Source: Chloroflexota bacterium
GTDB taxonomy: Bacteria > Chloroflexota > Dehalococcoidia > UBA2979
Direction of reading: 5' to 3'
DNA: 38,000 nucleotides
NCBI GenBank assembly: GCA_947470025.1
Contig: CANIRU010000010.1
Span: 1-38,000 of the forward strand
A program made the position numbers and the translations under genes. The notes beneath the pieces are model-generated. The model did not search any database and was not told the DNA's origin. It saw only the letters and a program-made list of their open reading frames with translations. Below are positions 1 through 8,242 of this stretch, one piece after another (position 1 is the stretch's first letter; each line of letters opens with the position of its first letter).

Positions 1-252
1 AGTGGTCAGCACCTCGCCCGTGTGATGACGAAGCGCATCCGCGACCGCTTCGGTCAGCGATGGAACCTCGTGCGATGTGGGCTCGGGAGTCGCGGACACT
101 GGCTTTCGAGGACGACGAGGCATACGCACCATTTCCGCGAGCGCCGGCTGATCTCCCATTCTCTGGATGCCCCGCACGAAACCGGCAACGGGCGATGCCC
201 GCACCGTTGCAGCGCCGTGCACGATGTTCGCTACCGCCGCCGCGGCGTCCAC
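1..252 (-). CDS. Hypothetical protein, N-terminal part, cut by left window edge
   Basis: A minus-strand reading frame stays open from an in-frame stop at about 289-291 to the left edge. It is absent from the ORF track because it has no stop inside the window. The best start I see is GTG at 252, so the first 84 codons are visible. The end of the visible part (SLTEAVADALRHHTGEVLTT) reads like a normal amphipathic helix, and codon third positions are mostly G/C. It is codirectional with the next two genes, 61 bases downstream of the zinc-ribbon gene, and could be in one transcript with them. A GAGGGG motif lies upstream but is too far from the GTG to be a convincing ribosome site, so the start is uncertain. 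No family recognised. Confidence 0.4.
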   Translation of the reverse strand, partial: MDAAAAVANIVHGAATVRASPVAGFVRGIQRMGDQPALAEMVRMPRRPRKPVSATPEPTSHEVPSLTEAVADALRHHTGEVLTT

Positions 253-313
253 ACGAAGCGGGGCGGAGCCCCTCAGAAACGATGCAATTCAAGTCCCGGT
301 CGGCCGTCCCTCA

Positions 314-496
314 CTATCGCGGCAGGTCGACGGCGAGGAAGTCGTGCCAGTCACCACACGGCTCGCAGTAGAAGCGGCGCACCGTGATCCCTGCGAGCTC
401 CGTGTCTCTCTCCACGTGATCGTCCTCACGGTGTCCACAGTGCTGGCAGACCAGCGTCACCGGAGTCTCGTCTTCGCCTGGTGCATCGGTCGTCAT
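314..496 (-). CDS. Small zinc-ribbon-like protein (60 aa)
   Basis: Encodes 60 residues with two CxxC knuckles, CQHC near residues 17-20 and CEPC near 44-47, the second followed by GDWHDF. Paired CxxC motifs about 25 residues apart are typical of a zinc ribbon, so a structural zinc is likely. The role (nucleic-acid or protein binding) cannot be told from sequence. GGGAGG sits eight bases before the ATG, a good ribosome site, which supports a real gene rather than a shadow ORF. It lies 59 bases downstream of the baeRF-like gene on the same strand and may be cotranscribed with it. The acidic N-terminus (DAPGEDET) is probably disordered. Confidence 0.7.
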   Translation of the reverse strand: MTTDAPGEDETPVTLVCQHCGHREDDHVERDTELAGITVRRFYCEPCGDWHDFLAVDLPR

Positions 497-555
497 GGCT
501 GCCTCCCGTCATCGGTGCGGGGATCGAGGTTCACTGCGCGCGCCACGCCGCGAGC

Positions 556-1596
556 CTACCGACGCCACGCGACGACGCCTCCGAGCGGATCGAGGGCGGT
601 CGCGGCTCGTGCGACGAGGACATCGACGCGCTGATCCAGTGCCTGCCGCAGCAGCGCCTCACCGTCTTCCTCGATCAGGCAGGTCGGGTCGAAGGCCACC
701 GTGCCTGCTCCCCGGTTCTCGAGGAGTCGGAAGACGGGGCCAAGCTGCGAGACGTACTCGCGCTCGCCGAGCAGTCGACTGATCTCCGCGATCTGGCGGG
801 TCGTCGCCACCGACTGCATGCGCGGCCAGATATGCTCGACCACGTCCTCCTCGGTCGCATCCTGCTCGATGCGTCCCATGAAGGAACTCTTCTCCCGCAC
901 GGCGGCGGGCAACTTCGAGCGCACGAGAACCGCGATCTCCTCCGCGCCCACGATCGCCACCTGCCTCGCGTTCACGGCCCCGACGGCGTCGGCGATCGCC
1001 GACGCGACATCCTCGGCGTACCGCTCGAGGATCACCTGGTGCGCGCGCTGCCGGCCCGCGGTGCGCCACGCGGCGCGTGCGGAGATGCGCGTCGCCCCCC
1101 AGGTGTGCTCGTCCAGCCCGTCCAGCTCGCGGACGCCGGCATACCCGACATCGACGAGCCGGAGGTGCTCGGTGTCCACCATGGCGATCAGGCCCTCTTG
1201 AGCACCCTGCACCATCTCCGCGAACGGAAGGAGCCGCGGGCGGTCGCCGACGTGCACCATCGTGTCCGTCGGCACGACGGACTGCTGGGCAAACCACAGC
1301 CCCCGGCCATGCGACGCGAAGAACACCACGCTGCGCGCGCCGTGGTCCACTTCTGTCGCCAGGTACGTCGAGATCCGCGCCGCATCCGCGACGAGCGAGG
1401 CGTGTTCCTCGCTGCGTGCCGGTCGCGTCGCGAGGGCCTCGCGCAACTGCTTCTCGATCACCGTGGGCGCTTCGTGGCGACCGCGACCGCTGACACGCCA
1501 GTCCGCGTAGACGCTGACGACCGGGATCGTCGAGGGTTCGAGTCTGACGAGCCCGAGCGGGATCGTCAGGCCGTGACTCGCCGTTGCCTGGTTCAT
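556..1596 (-). CDS. baeRF-type (bacterial archaeo-eukaryotic release-factor-like) protein
   Basis: A 346-residue soluble protein resembling the bacterial homologues of archaeo-eukaryotic release factor 1 (baeRF/Vms1-like). The N-terminal domain contains VVSVYADWRV and a central VVFFASHGRGLWFA segment. The C-terminal eRF1-domain-3-like part ends in LDPLGGVVAWRR, matching the usual GGIGAxLRY-type ending. Members are proposed to act on peptidyl-tRNA or stalled ribosomes, but most bacterial families are uncharacterised, so the biochemical role is inference. The track start (1641) is rejected for the ATG at 1596 because AAGGAGAC lies just upstream of it. The small zinc-ribbon gene follows on the same strand. 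Confidence 0.72.
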   Translation of the reverse strand: MNQATASHGLTIPLGLVRLEPSTIPVVSVYADWRVSGRGRHEAPTVIEKQLREALATRPARSEEHASLVADAARISTYLATEVDHGARSVVFFASHGRGLWFAQQSVVPTDTMVHVGDRPRLLPFAEMVQGAQEGLIAMVDTEHLRLVDVGYAGVRELDGLDEHTWGATRISARAAWRTAGRQRAHQVILERYAEDVASAIADAVGAVNARQVAIVGAEEIAVLVRSKLPAAVREKSSFMGRIEQDATEEDVVEHIWPRMQSVATTRQIAEISRLLGEREYVSQLGPVFRLLENRGAGTVAFDPTCLIEEDGEALLRQALDQRVDVLVARAATALDPLGGVVAWRR

Positions 1597-1923
1597 CGCC
1601 GTCTCCTTCGTCACTGCGGAGGTCGGACGCCCTCGACCCACCCGCCGGTACGCACGCTGGCTCGCCCGTGATCTCGATCTACTTTGGGCCCGCGGGCGGC
1701 TTTAACCGCGCACCGATCTCGAGTGCAGGGAAGCTCAAATCGTCCGCACCGTATCGAGCACCGTCCGAGCCGCATGCTGCCGAACTACCCGGAAGGTGCG
1801 GGACGTTTGTCCCGAAGCGTGGCTGCACGGGTGTAGTCAGGCCGAATGTCACCCCGCCGGCGGAGGTATCGCGCAGCTGCAACCCGGGCGTGGCGCGCCG
1901 AGTGCCGACTCGATGGCCCGCGC
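1597..1923. other. Non-coding gap with one short hairpin
   Basis: A 327-base gap between the baeRF start and the CoA-transferase stop. It should hold the promoter of the baeRF/zinc-ribbon pair and the end of the CoA-transferase transcript. The clearest structure is a perfect 6-bp hairpin at 1799-1814 (CGGGAC-gttt-GTCCCG), possibly part of a terminator but without a T tract. A 67-aa minus ORF here (1679-1882) would need a TTG start without a ribosome site and resembles no family. I see no convincing gene. Confidence 0.5.
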
Positions 1924-3213
1924 TCAGGCACGCAGCCGGACGCCGTACAGTTCGAAGGCCTCGCGCGCCAGGCGTTCTCGGAAGGCCGGCGCGGCGATAT
2001 CGAGGAGCCGCTGGGCACGCTCGCGGATCGACCGCCCGTGCAACGCGGCGATGCCGTGCTCGGTCACGACGTAGTGCACATCGCCGCGCGTGGTCACGAC
2101 CCCCGCGCCCCGTGCGAGGTGCGAGACGATCCGCGAGACCTCGCCCTCCGGCGTCGCGACGGTCGAGGTGAGCGCGATGATCGGCCGACCGCCTTCGGCG
2201 CGCGCGGCGCCGCGGATGAAATCGAGCTGCCCGCCGATGCCGCTGTAGAAGCGACCGCCGATCGAATCGGCGCAGACCTGCCCGGTGAGGTCGACCTCGA
2301 TCGCCGAATTCACCGCGACCATCTTCTCCTGCTGCGAGATGAGCACGGGATCGTTCGTGTAGTCCGAGGGATGCATCGCGACCGTCGGGTTGTCGCGCAC
2401 GAAGTCGTAGACGCGCTGGCTTCCCATCACGAACGAGCTGACGATCTGCCCCGGATGCACGCGCTTACGCCCGCCCGTCACCACGCCCGCCTCCACGAGG
2501 TCGACGACGCCGTCCGAGAACATCTCCGTGTGGATCCCGAGGTCGCGGTGGTCGCGCAGCTGCGCGAGCAGCCCATCCACCGTCCCGCCGATGCCCATCT
2601 GGAGCGTCGAGCCATCATCGACCAGTGACGCCACGTGCCGTCCGATCGCGACGTGACGCTCGTCGAGGTGCGCCCGGGCGACCTCGAGGATCGGACGGTC
2701 CGACCGGATCGCAAAGTCAATCTCATCCGAGTGCACCAGCGAGTCACCGAGCGTCCGCGGCATCTGCTCGTTGACCTCCGCAATGACCGTCCGCGCATGA
2801 CGGACCGCGGACTGCGCGACGTCCACCGAGACGCCGAGCGAGCAGTAGCCGGACGAGTCGGGGGGCGAGACCTGGATCAGCGCCACGTCCAGCGCCAATC
2901 CGCCGTCCGCGAAGAGCCGCGGGATATCGGAGAGGAAGACCGGCGTGTAGTCCGCGCGCCCTTCGGCCACCGCCAACCGCACGTTCGCGCCGATGAACAA
3001 GGCGTTATGCCGGATATGCCCCTCAAGGTCCGGGGCAACGTGAGGGGCGGGGCCTTCAAGGTGCATGGATACGGTCTGGACGTCCCGCAACCCCCTCGCG
3101 CGCTCCTTGAGCGCGTGCAGCAGCGGCGTGGGCGTGGCAGCCCCGCCATGGATGTACACGCGCTGTCCGTCTGTGACGGCGCGCATTGCCTCGACGGCGG
3201 TCGTCAACTGCAT
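1924..3213 (-). CDS. Acetyl-CoA hydrolase / 4-hydroxybutyrate CoA-transferase family protein
   Basis: A 429-residue cytosolic CoA-transferase of the Cat1/4-hydroxybutyrate CoA-transferase family, which moves CoA between acyl-CoA and a carboxylate through a glutamyl-CoA thioester. Length is normal for the family. [11 protein letters not shown] at about 225-235 carries the likely catalytic Glu230, aligned by motif with the family nucleophile. The CoA-site pattern QMGIGG (about 205-210) and the C-terminal [20 protein letters not shown] (about 377-396) are typical. The start ATG at 3213 has GGAGGACACG in front. Substrate cannot be assigned. ccr and an enoyl-CoA hydratase elsewhere in the window would fit C4 acyl-CoA metabolism, but they are not linked to this gene. 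Confidence 0.88.
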   Translation of the reverse strand: MQLTTAVEAMRAVTDGQRVYIHGGAATPTPLLHALKERARGLRDVQTVSMHLEGPAPHVAPDLEGHIRHNALFIGANVRLAVAEGRADYTPVFLSDIPRLFADGGLALDVALIQVSPPDSSGYCSLGVSVDVAQSAVRHARTVIAEVNEQMPRTLGDSLVHSDEIDFAIRSDRPILEVARAHLDERHVAIGRHVASLVDDGSTLQMGIGGTVDGLLAQLRDHRDLGIHTEMFSDGVVDLVEAGVVTGGRKRVHPGQIVSSFVMGSQRVYDFVRDNPTVAMHPSDYTNDPVLISQQEKMVAVNSAIEVDLTGQVCADSIGGRFYSGIGGQLDFIRGAARAEGGRPIIALTSTVATPEGEVSRIVSHLARGAGVVTTRGDVHYVVTEHGIAALHGRSIRERAQRLLDIAAPAFRERLAREAFELYGVRLRA

Positions 3214-3439
3214 CGTGTCCTCCGCCCGATCCTCGACCCACGCAATCGTGCGACGAACCGCGCCGGCGCGCGAGGGAATACAGCGCCTGCTGGATCATCC
3301 ATCGAACCGTCATCGCTGCCCCCGGACGAAGGTCCGGACGCCGGATGACGTTCGTCTCCGACTGGGGCCGTCACGCGATGCCAGACTTGCTGCGCAAGCG
3401 ACCATGCGGGCATCACGCCCACCGCCGAGGAGGTCACAC

Positions 3440-3583
3440 GTGGCGCACATTGATGGGACTCGGCACACCGGCAAGATGGCGCTGCTCACGGGAGCAAGGT
3501 CGGGCATCGGCCGGGCCACCGCGCTCTGGCTGGCAGCATTCGGCCTTTCGCTCGTGCTGGCGCAGCGCGCCCCGTCCCGCTAG
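3440..3583 (+). pseudogene. N-terminal fragment of a short-chain dehydrogenase/reductase (SDR)
   Basis: From GTG 3440 (GAGGAGG upstream) a 47-codon frame reads ...[18 protein letters not shown]...LVLAQR and then stops. This is the beta-alpha-beta start of a Rossmann SDR: TGxxxGIG dinucleotide motif, helix, then the second strand ending in R, an NADP-type feature. A complete SDR is about 250 residues, so only the first fifth remains. nhaA begins 70 bases downstream and no catalytic YxxxK segment follows in any frame before it. It looks like a gene decayed by deletion. Translation of the short peptide remains possible because its ribosome site is intact. Confidence 0.7.
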
Positions 3584-3653
3584 CGTTGGTCGCGGTGCGC
3601 CGGGAAGTCTGGTCGGCAATCGATTCGTCGATCGCCGATTCAGGAGTGCCCCC

Positions 3654-4952
3654 ATGCCCGCGGACGTACCCAGCAGGATCCTCGGCCACGGCTCGTGGGC
3701 CGAGGCGCGGCGCATCGCCGCCATTCTTCGCCAGGAAACCGTCAGCGGCGCGCTCGTACTCGTCGCGACACTCTGCGCGCTGATCTGGGCGAACTCCCCG
3801 TTTGCGAGCTCCTACCACGCGCTGCGCGAGGTCCACTTCGGCCCCGCGGCGCTCCACCTCGACCTCAGCCTCGGAGCGTGGGCGGCGGACGGGCTGCTCG
3901 CGATCTTCTTCTTCGTCGTGGGCCTCGAACTGAAGCGCGAGTTCGTCGCCGGAGACCTGCGATCACCGCGACGGGCGGCGCTGCCCGTGCTTGCCGCCGT
4001 CGGAGGCATGGCGGTGCCGGCGATGCTGTTCGTGACGATGAACCTCGGAACGACCGACGGCGCGTTGCGCGGCTGGGCCATCCCGACGGCGACGGATATC
4101 GCGTTCGCGCTCGCTGTCCTGGCGATCGTCGGCACGCACCTGTCCATCGGGCTGCGGACCTTCCTCCTCACGCTCGCCGTCGTGGATGATCTCCTCGCGG
4201 TCGTGATCATCGGCGTCGTGTACACGTCCGACCTGAACTTCGCTGCGCTGATCGCGGCAACCGTTCCGCTGGCGATCTTCACCGTCGCGGCGCAGCGCCA
4301 AATGCGGGCGTGGTGGCTGCTCCTTCCACTGGCCGCGCTCACGTGGTTCTTCGTGCATGCCTCGGGCGTGCACGCCACGATCGCGGGCGTCCTGCTCGGG
4401 TTCGCCGTCCCGGTGGCGCACCGCGCCACTTCGATGACCACCGAGGACGAGGTGGGACTGGCGGAGCACTTCGAGCATCGGTTCCGCCCGATCTCCGCAG
4501 CCTTCGCCGTCCCCGTGTTCGCCTTCCTCGCCGCCGGCGTGACGGTCGGTGGTCTCGACGGATTCGTGGACGCGCTGACCGATCGAGTCGCCATGGGGAT
4601 CGTCGTCGGGCTGGTGGCCGGCAAGACGTTCGGCATCTTCTGCACGACCTACCTCGTCACGCGCTTCACGCGCGCCGAGCTCGATGTGAGTCTGCGGTGG
4701 CTCGATGTCCTGGGCGTCGCCGTGCTCGCGGGGATCGGGTTCACGGTTTCGCTGCTGATCGGCGAGCTGGCGTTCGGCGCGACGAGCACGCGCGAAGCGC
4801 ACGTGAAGATCGGCGTGCTGACTGGCTCAGTGCTCGCCGCGGTGATCGGCGCAGTCATCCTCAGCGCGCGCAACCGCGCATACCGCCGGATCGAGGAAGC
4901 TGAGGCGCTCGACACCGACCATGACGGGCTGCCGGACGCCCACGAGTCCTGA
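3654..4952 (+). CDS. nhaA: Na+/H+ antiporter NhaA with EF-hand-like C-terminal tail
   Basis: A 432-residue inner-membrane Na+/H+ antiporter for sodium and pH homeostasis. NhaA hallmarks are present: [13 protein letters not shown] near 85-97, TATDIAF with Asp148, and the ion-binding pair VVDDLL at Asp178-Asp179 (the E. coli D163/D164 motif). A final [15 protein letters not shown] helix is also seen. The track ORF starts at 3186, but CAGGAG six bases before ATG 3654 and the loss of homology upstream set this start. Unusually, the last residues form [13 protein letters not shown], a perfect DxDxDGxxDxxE calcium-loop pattern (420-431) not part of the usual transporter. It converges on arsM with 21 bases between stops. 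Confidence 0.95.
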   Translation: MPADVPSRILGHGSWAEARRIAAILRQETVSGALVLVATLCALIWANSPFASSYHALREVHFGPAALHLDLSLGAWAADGLLAIFFFVVGLELKREFVAGDLRSPRRAALPVLAAVGGMAVPAMLFVTMNLGTTDGALRGWAIPTATDIAFALAVLAIVGTHLSIGLRTFLLTLAVVDDLLAVVIIGVVYTSDLNFAALIAATVPLAIFTVAAQRQMRAWWLLLPLAALTWFFVHASGVHATIAGVLLGFAVPVAHRATSMTTEDEVGLAEHFEHRFRPISAAFAVPVFAFLAAGVTVGGLDGFVDALTDRVAMGIVVGLVAGKTFGIFCTTYLVTRFTRAELDVSLRWLDVLGVAVLAGIGFTVSLLIGELAFGATSTREAHVKIGVLTGSVLAAVIGAVILSARNRAYRRIEEAEALDTDHDGLPDAHES

Positions 4953-4973
4953 CGAGGCGGTCGCCGTCTCCTG

Positions 4974-5822
4974 CTAGACGGGCCGGCGAGCAAAGACGGA
5001 CGCGCTGACCAGACCGCTGTCTGAGGGCGCATACTCCGCGGCGACATCCTCGAAGCCTGCCGCGCGAATCGCGGCCACGTAGTCGTCTACGAGCATTGCG
5101 CCGGCGACGCACCCGGCCCACTGCTCGAGGCTTGCACGCGTCGCCTCGCTCGGCTCCGCCGTCCAGACCATGTCAGAAACGCGCAGGCGACCGCCGGACG
5201 CGAGGACGCGATAGGCCTCCGCGAACACGCGCGGCTTGTCGGTCGAGAGGTTGATGACGCAGTTCGACATGACGAGGTCGAATGAGGCATCCGAGAACGG
5301 GAGGTCCTCGATCTCGCCGAGGCGGAAGCGCACGTTGGATGCGCCGACCTTCGCGGCGTTGTGACGCGCCAGGTCGATCATCTCCGGCGTCATGTCGAGG
5401 CCCCAGACAGCGCCGGTCTCGCCGACCTGCTGCGCGGCGAGGAAGCAGTCGATGCCACCACCCGAGCCAAGATCGAGCACGCGCTCGCCCGCGGTGAGTT
5501 CGGCGATCGCGAGCGGGTTGCCGCAGCCCGCGGATGCGCCGACCACACTCTCCGGCAGCCCGGCGAGGTCGTTCGCCGCGTCGTAGTTGGCGCTGCCGTA
5601 GTGCAGCTCACCGCCACTCTTCGCGAGCACGGCGCGGTCGAGCGCCTCAACGAACTCGATCGGCTGCGACTCCGTCGGGGTCGCGGGCGGGCAGCACGCA
5701 GCGGTCGAGGGTGCGACGCCCGCGCTCTCCAGCACCGCGCGGGCACGCGCGGCGTAGCGGTCGACCACGGCGCGGCGCACCGCGGCGACGTCCGGCTGGC
5801 TCGTGAGATCCGAGGCGGTCAT
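4974..5822 (-). CDS. arsM: Arsenite methyltransferase
   Basis: A 282-residue SAM-dependent methyltransferase of the ArsM family, which methylates As(III) to volatile or less retained organoarsenicals. The SAM site [12 protein letters not shown] spans about 117-128, with acidic LDM near 142-144. The four arsenic-binding/catalytic cysteines of the family are matched: Cys43 or Cys44 (AACCPP), Cys100 (SAGCGNP), Cys188 (SNCVINL) and Cys238 (WAGCVAGA). HYGSANYD near 74-81 is also typical. The upstream track start was replaced by ATG 5822, which has GAAGGAG at good spacing. No arsR, arsB or arsC lies nearby, so it appears to be a stand-alone detoxification gene. Confidence 0.93.
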   Translation of the reverse strand: MTASDLTSQPDVAAVRRAVVDRYAARARAVLESAGVAPSTAACCPPATPTESQPIEFVEALDRAVLAKSGGELHYGSANYDAANDLAGLPESVVGASAGCGNPLAIAELTAGERVLDLGSGGGIDCFLAAQQVGETGAVWGLDMTPEMIDLARHNAAKVGASNVRFRLGEIEDLPFSDASFDLVMSNCVINLSTDKPRVFAEAYRVLASGGRLRVSDMVWTAEPSEATRASLEQWAGCVAGAMLVDDYVAAIRAAGFEDVAAEYAPSDSGLVSASVFARRPV

Positions 5823-5921
5823 CGGTCGCTCCTTCGTTACGCGATCTATCTGCGCGCAACGGTACCCCGCGCCCTGAGGCCACACATCGCGAGCCGGTTA
5901 ACGATCGCCGAGGCTGGCACA

Positions 5922-5987
5922 ACACGATCTTCACACGATCGGATCGGAGTGATGACACTCGTCGATCACCACTTCATCACGATCAGA
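5922..5987. promoter_or_regulatory. 11-bp-phased ACACGATC direct repeats, candidate response-regulator operator
   Basis: In the arsM/acyltransferase intergenic region, ACACGATC occurs at 5922 and again exactly 11 bases later at 5933. Looser copies stay in phase at 5955 (acactcgt) and 5977 (tcacgatc). Direct repeats on an 11-bp period are how OmpR/PhoB-family dimers bind DNA, and such a regulator is encoded at the other end of the phn locus. Position, 23-88 bases before the acyltransferase ATG, suits an operator. Assignment is inference. Confidence 0.35.
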
Positions 5988-6009
5988 CGAACAGCAGCGA
6001 GGAGCACGC

Positions 6010-6660
6010 ATGACGACCACTGAACGCGAGACCAACTCCCACGCTCCATCCCCCCTCGGCGAGACACCCGTCAGTCACCCGACAGCGCGCGTCAAGGACT
6101 CGATGCTCGGCGCGTGGACGAGGATCGGCGAGGCGACGTCCATCATGGAATCGAGCATCGGCGATTACACGTACCTCGTGGACCACTGCCAGGTCATCTA
6201 CAGCGAAGTCGGCAAATTCTGCTCGATCGCGAGCCACGTGCGCATCAACCCCGGCAACCACCCGATGTGGCGGCCGACGCAGCACCACATGACCTATCGC
6301 CGTGTCGCGTACGGCTTCGACGAGCACGACGACATCGAGTTCTTCGACTGGCGCCGCGAGGCGCGCGTGGTGGTGGGGCACGACGTCTGGATGGGCCACG
6401 GCGCAATCGTGCTGCCGGGCGTGACGATCGGCACCGGCGCGATCATCGCCGCGGGCGCGGTCGTCTCGCACGATGTGGCACCATACACAATCGTCGGCGG
6501 CGTGGCGGCGAAGCCGATCCGCCAGCGCTTTCCTCGCGAGATCGCTGACGCGTTGCTGCGCATCGCCTGGTGGGACTGGGACCGCGCGACGCTCGAGGCG
6601 CGCTTCGACGATCTGTCGATGGACATCGAGGCGTTCTGCGAGCGGTACGACCGTGCGTGA
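6010..6660 (+). CDS. Phosphonate-associated hexapeptide-repeat acyltransferase
   Basis: A 216-residue left-handed beta-helix acyltransferase. Hexapeptide turns run from about residue 30 to 165: SMLGAWTRIGEATSIMESSIGD, then VVVGHDVWMGHGAIVLPGVTIGTGAIIAAGAVV, with His residues typical of CoA-dependent O/N-acetyltransferases. It matches what is known of the phosphonate-metabolism hexapeptide family found in C-P lyase loci (TIGR03308 type), including NPGNHPMWRPTQHHMTYR near 78-95. Its precise substrate is unknown; acetylation of an aminophosphonate is a reasonable guess. GCGAGGAGC precedes the ATG. The gene overlaps the next by eight bases, so the two are probably cotranscribed toward the phn operon. 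Confidence 0.85.
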   Translation: MTTTERETNSHAPSPLGETPVSHPTARVKDSMLGAWTRIGEATSIMESSIGDYTYLVDHCQVIYSEVGKFCSIASHVRINPGNHPMWRPTQHHMTYRRVAYGFDEHDDIEFFDWRREARVVVGHDVWMGHGAIVLPGVTIGTGAIIAAGAVVSHDVAPYTIVGGVAAKPIRQRFPREIADALLRIAWWDWDRATLEARFDDLSMDIEAFCERYDRA

Positions 6661-7462
6661 CCTCCCGGTGCGCATTGCCACCGTGAACACGTGGAAGGGC
6701 GACGGCCCGTACGAGGCGCGTCTGGCGACGCTCTGCGACCAGTTGCACGCACTCGATGCTGACGTGATCGCGCTGCAGGAGGCGCTCGTCGCCGTCGACG
6801 GCTCCCTGTCGACGCCTGCGTGTCTCGCTCGCGAGCTCGGGATGACGATGGCGACGTACGCGCATCGCCGCAAGTGCCGTGATGTCGAGGGACGCGAGGT
6901 GGACTCCTGGAGCGGGCTCGCGCTGCTCAGTCGCTGGCCAGTCGTCGAGGTCGTCAGCCACGCTCTGCCATCGGACGACGAGGATGGCGAGCGAGGCGTG
7001 CTGCTCGCGGCGATCGAGAGCCCGGCCGGCGTCGTGCGCATCGGCAACACGCACCTCACCCACCTCCGCGCGCGGTCCGCGCTCCGGCAGGCCCAGCTCG
7101 GCGCGGTGCTGAGCGATCCATTCTTCGCGCGGCCGGCCAGGGCACGCCTCGTTTGTGGGGACATGAACGCCACGCCGGGGACTCCGGAGATCGGCTGGCT
7201 GCTTGGCCGTCCGCAGGAGTGGCACGTCCTCGACGCCTACGAGGCCGCAGACGGGCCGGAGATGCGCGCGACGCTCAGTGACCGGAATTGCCACGTCAAG
7301 CCCGGCACCGGTGAGCGCGTGCTGGACTACATCTTCTCGCTGGCCGACTCGGCGCACGACCACCCGTACCTTGTGGATGCGCGCGTGGTCCTCGACCGGC
7401 CGTCGGACAGCGGCGTCTTCCCCAGCGATCACTTCGGCGTAACGGTGAGCCTCGCCGTTTAG
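6653..7462 (+). CDS. Endonuclease/exonuclease/phosphatase-fold hydrolase in the phn locus
   Basis: A 269-residue metal-dependent phosphoesterase of the EEP superfamily (DNase I/ExoIII/sphingomyelinase fold). Motifs appear in order: IATVNTW with Asn12, IALQE with metal ligand Glu43, NTHLTH, GDMNATPGTPE (Asp/Asn pair) and the C-terminal SDHFGV with the Asp-His dyad. GTG 6653 is used because it overlaps the acyltransferase stop (GTGCGTGA); GTG 6668 is an alternative. No signal peptide, so cytosolic. Context points to a phosphoester made during phosphonate breakdown, for example a phosphorylated or cyclic ribose intermediate, rather than DNA. That is inference. It converges on the MBL hydrolase with 12 bases between stops. 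Confidence 0.8.
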   Translation: MRDLPVRIATVNTWKGDGPYEARLATLCDQLHALDADVIALQEALVAVDGSLSTPACLARELGMTMATYAHRRKCRDVEGREVDSWSGLALLSRWPVVEVVSHALPSDDEDGERGVLLAAIESPAGVVRIGNTHLTHLRARSALRQAQLGAVLSDPFFARPARARLVCGDMNATPGTPEIGWLLGRPQEWHVLDAYEAADGPEMRATLSDRNCHVKPGTGERVLDYIFSLADSAHDHPYLVDARVVLDRPSDSGVFPSDHFGVTVSLAV

Positions 7463-7474
7463 ACGTTGACGGGG

Positions 7475-8233
7475 CTAGACCTCGAAGCAGCGGCCCGAGG
7501 CCGCCGCCTGGACGTCACCCCCGAACGAGGTCGCCGCCTCGGACACCGCGAGCGCGCGGTCAGCGGTGTACCAGAAGTGCGACAGCACGAGGCGTTCCAC
7601 CCCCGCCTTCGCGGCCACCGCGGCGGCGTCGACAGCAGAGAGGTGCGTCGCGGGGTCGTGATGCCTCGGCGCGCCGCCGGCGAGGGTCGCCTCGGCGAGC
7701 AGGGTGTGTGCCCCCTCGGCGAGCGCGCCAATCTCCTCGCATGGCACGGTGTCCGAGGTGTACGCGAGGACGCGATCGCCGTCCTCGACGCGCATGCCGA
7801 ACGAGCGGATGCCGTGTCGCACTTCATGCGGGCGCGCGGTGAGCGTACCGAGGGCGAGCGGGACGCCGGGCTCGTACTCATGTAACGCGAGCGCGCCCTC
7901 CCAGAACGGAGTCGTGCTCGACAGCGCGCTCGCGAGGCGATCGAGGTGCGCGATGCCGCCGGGAGGCAAGTAGACATCGATCGGCCTCGCGTCCGCGACG
8001 CCGTAGGTGCGGCCGTAGCGGAGCGCGACCAGGTCGAGGTAGTGGTCGGGGTGCAGGTGGCTCACGACGATCGCGCGCAAGTCCTCCAGCGCGACGTGGC
8101 GCTGGAGCGGCCCGAGCGTGCCCGAGCCGCAGTCCAGCATCACGTGCGTATCCCCGGAAGACACGAGGTATCCGCTGCACGCTTCGCCCGGTCCGGGCTG
8201 CGACGCGCAGGAGCCGAGGATCGTCAACCTCAT
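7475..8233 (-). CDS. Metallo-beta-lactamase-fold hydrolase, candidate PhnP-like phosphodiesterase
   Basis: A 252-residue binuclear-metal hydrolase of the MBL/RNase Z-like fold. Metal ligands are visible: SHLHPDH (His59, His61, Asp63, His64), His140 in EVRHGI, Asp161 in YTSDT and His219 in LSHFWY. As last gene of the C-P lyase operon, nine bases after phnM, it is the obvious candidate for PhnP, which opens 5-phosphoribosyl 1,2-cyclic phosphate. However, it lacks the extra Cys-rich zinc segment near the N-terminus of E. coli PhnP and looks closer to YhfI/RNase Z-type proteins. The PhnP role is therefore inferred from position. Its nearest competitor for that job is the convergent EEP enzyme. 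Confidence 0.85.
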   Translation of the reverse strand: MRLTILGSCASQPGPGEACSGYLVSSGDTHVMLDCGSGTLGPLQRHVALEDLRAIVVSHLHPDHYLDLVALRYGRTYGVADARPIDVYLPPGGIAHLDRLASALSSTTPFWEGALALHEYEPGVPLALGTLTARPHEVRHGIRSFGMRVEDGDRVLAYTSDTVPCEEIGALAEGAHTLLAEATLAGGAPRHHDPATHLSAVDAAAVAAKAGVERLVLSHFWYTADRALAVSEAATSFGGDVQAAASGRCFEV

Positions 8234-8242
8234 CGCGCGAGC

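Noticed and set aside
280-305. tRNA T-arm-like AATTCAAGTCCCGG
   Set aside because: No paired stem around it, no anticodon arm and no acceptor stem nearby.
481-1671. 396-aa plus-strand ORF
   Set aside because: Shadow of the baeRF gene on the other strand; Arg/His/Asp-rich composition with no family motif, a common artefact of high GC.
1679-1882. 67-aa minus ORF in the gap before the CoA-transferase end
   Set aside because: TTG start, no ribosome site, no recognisable motif.
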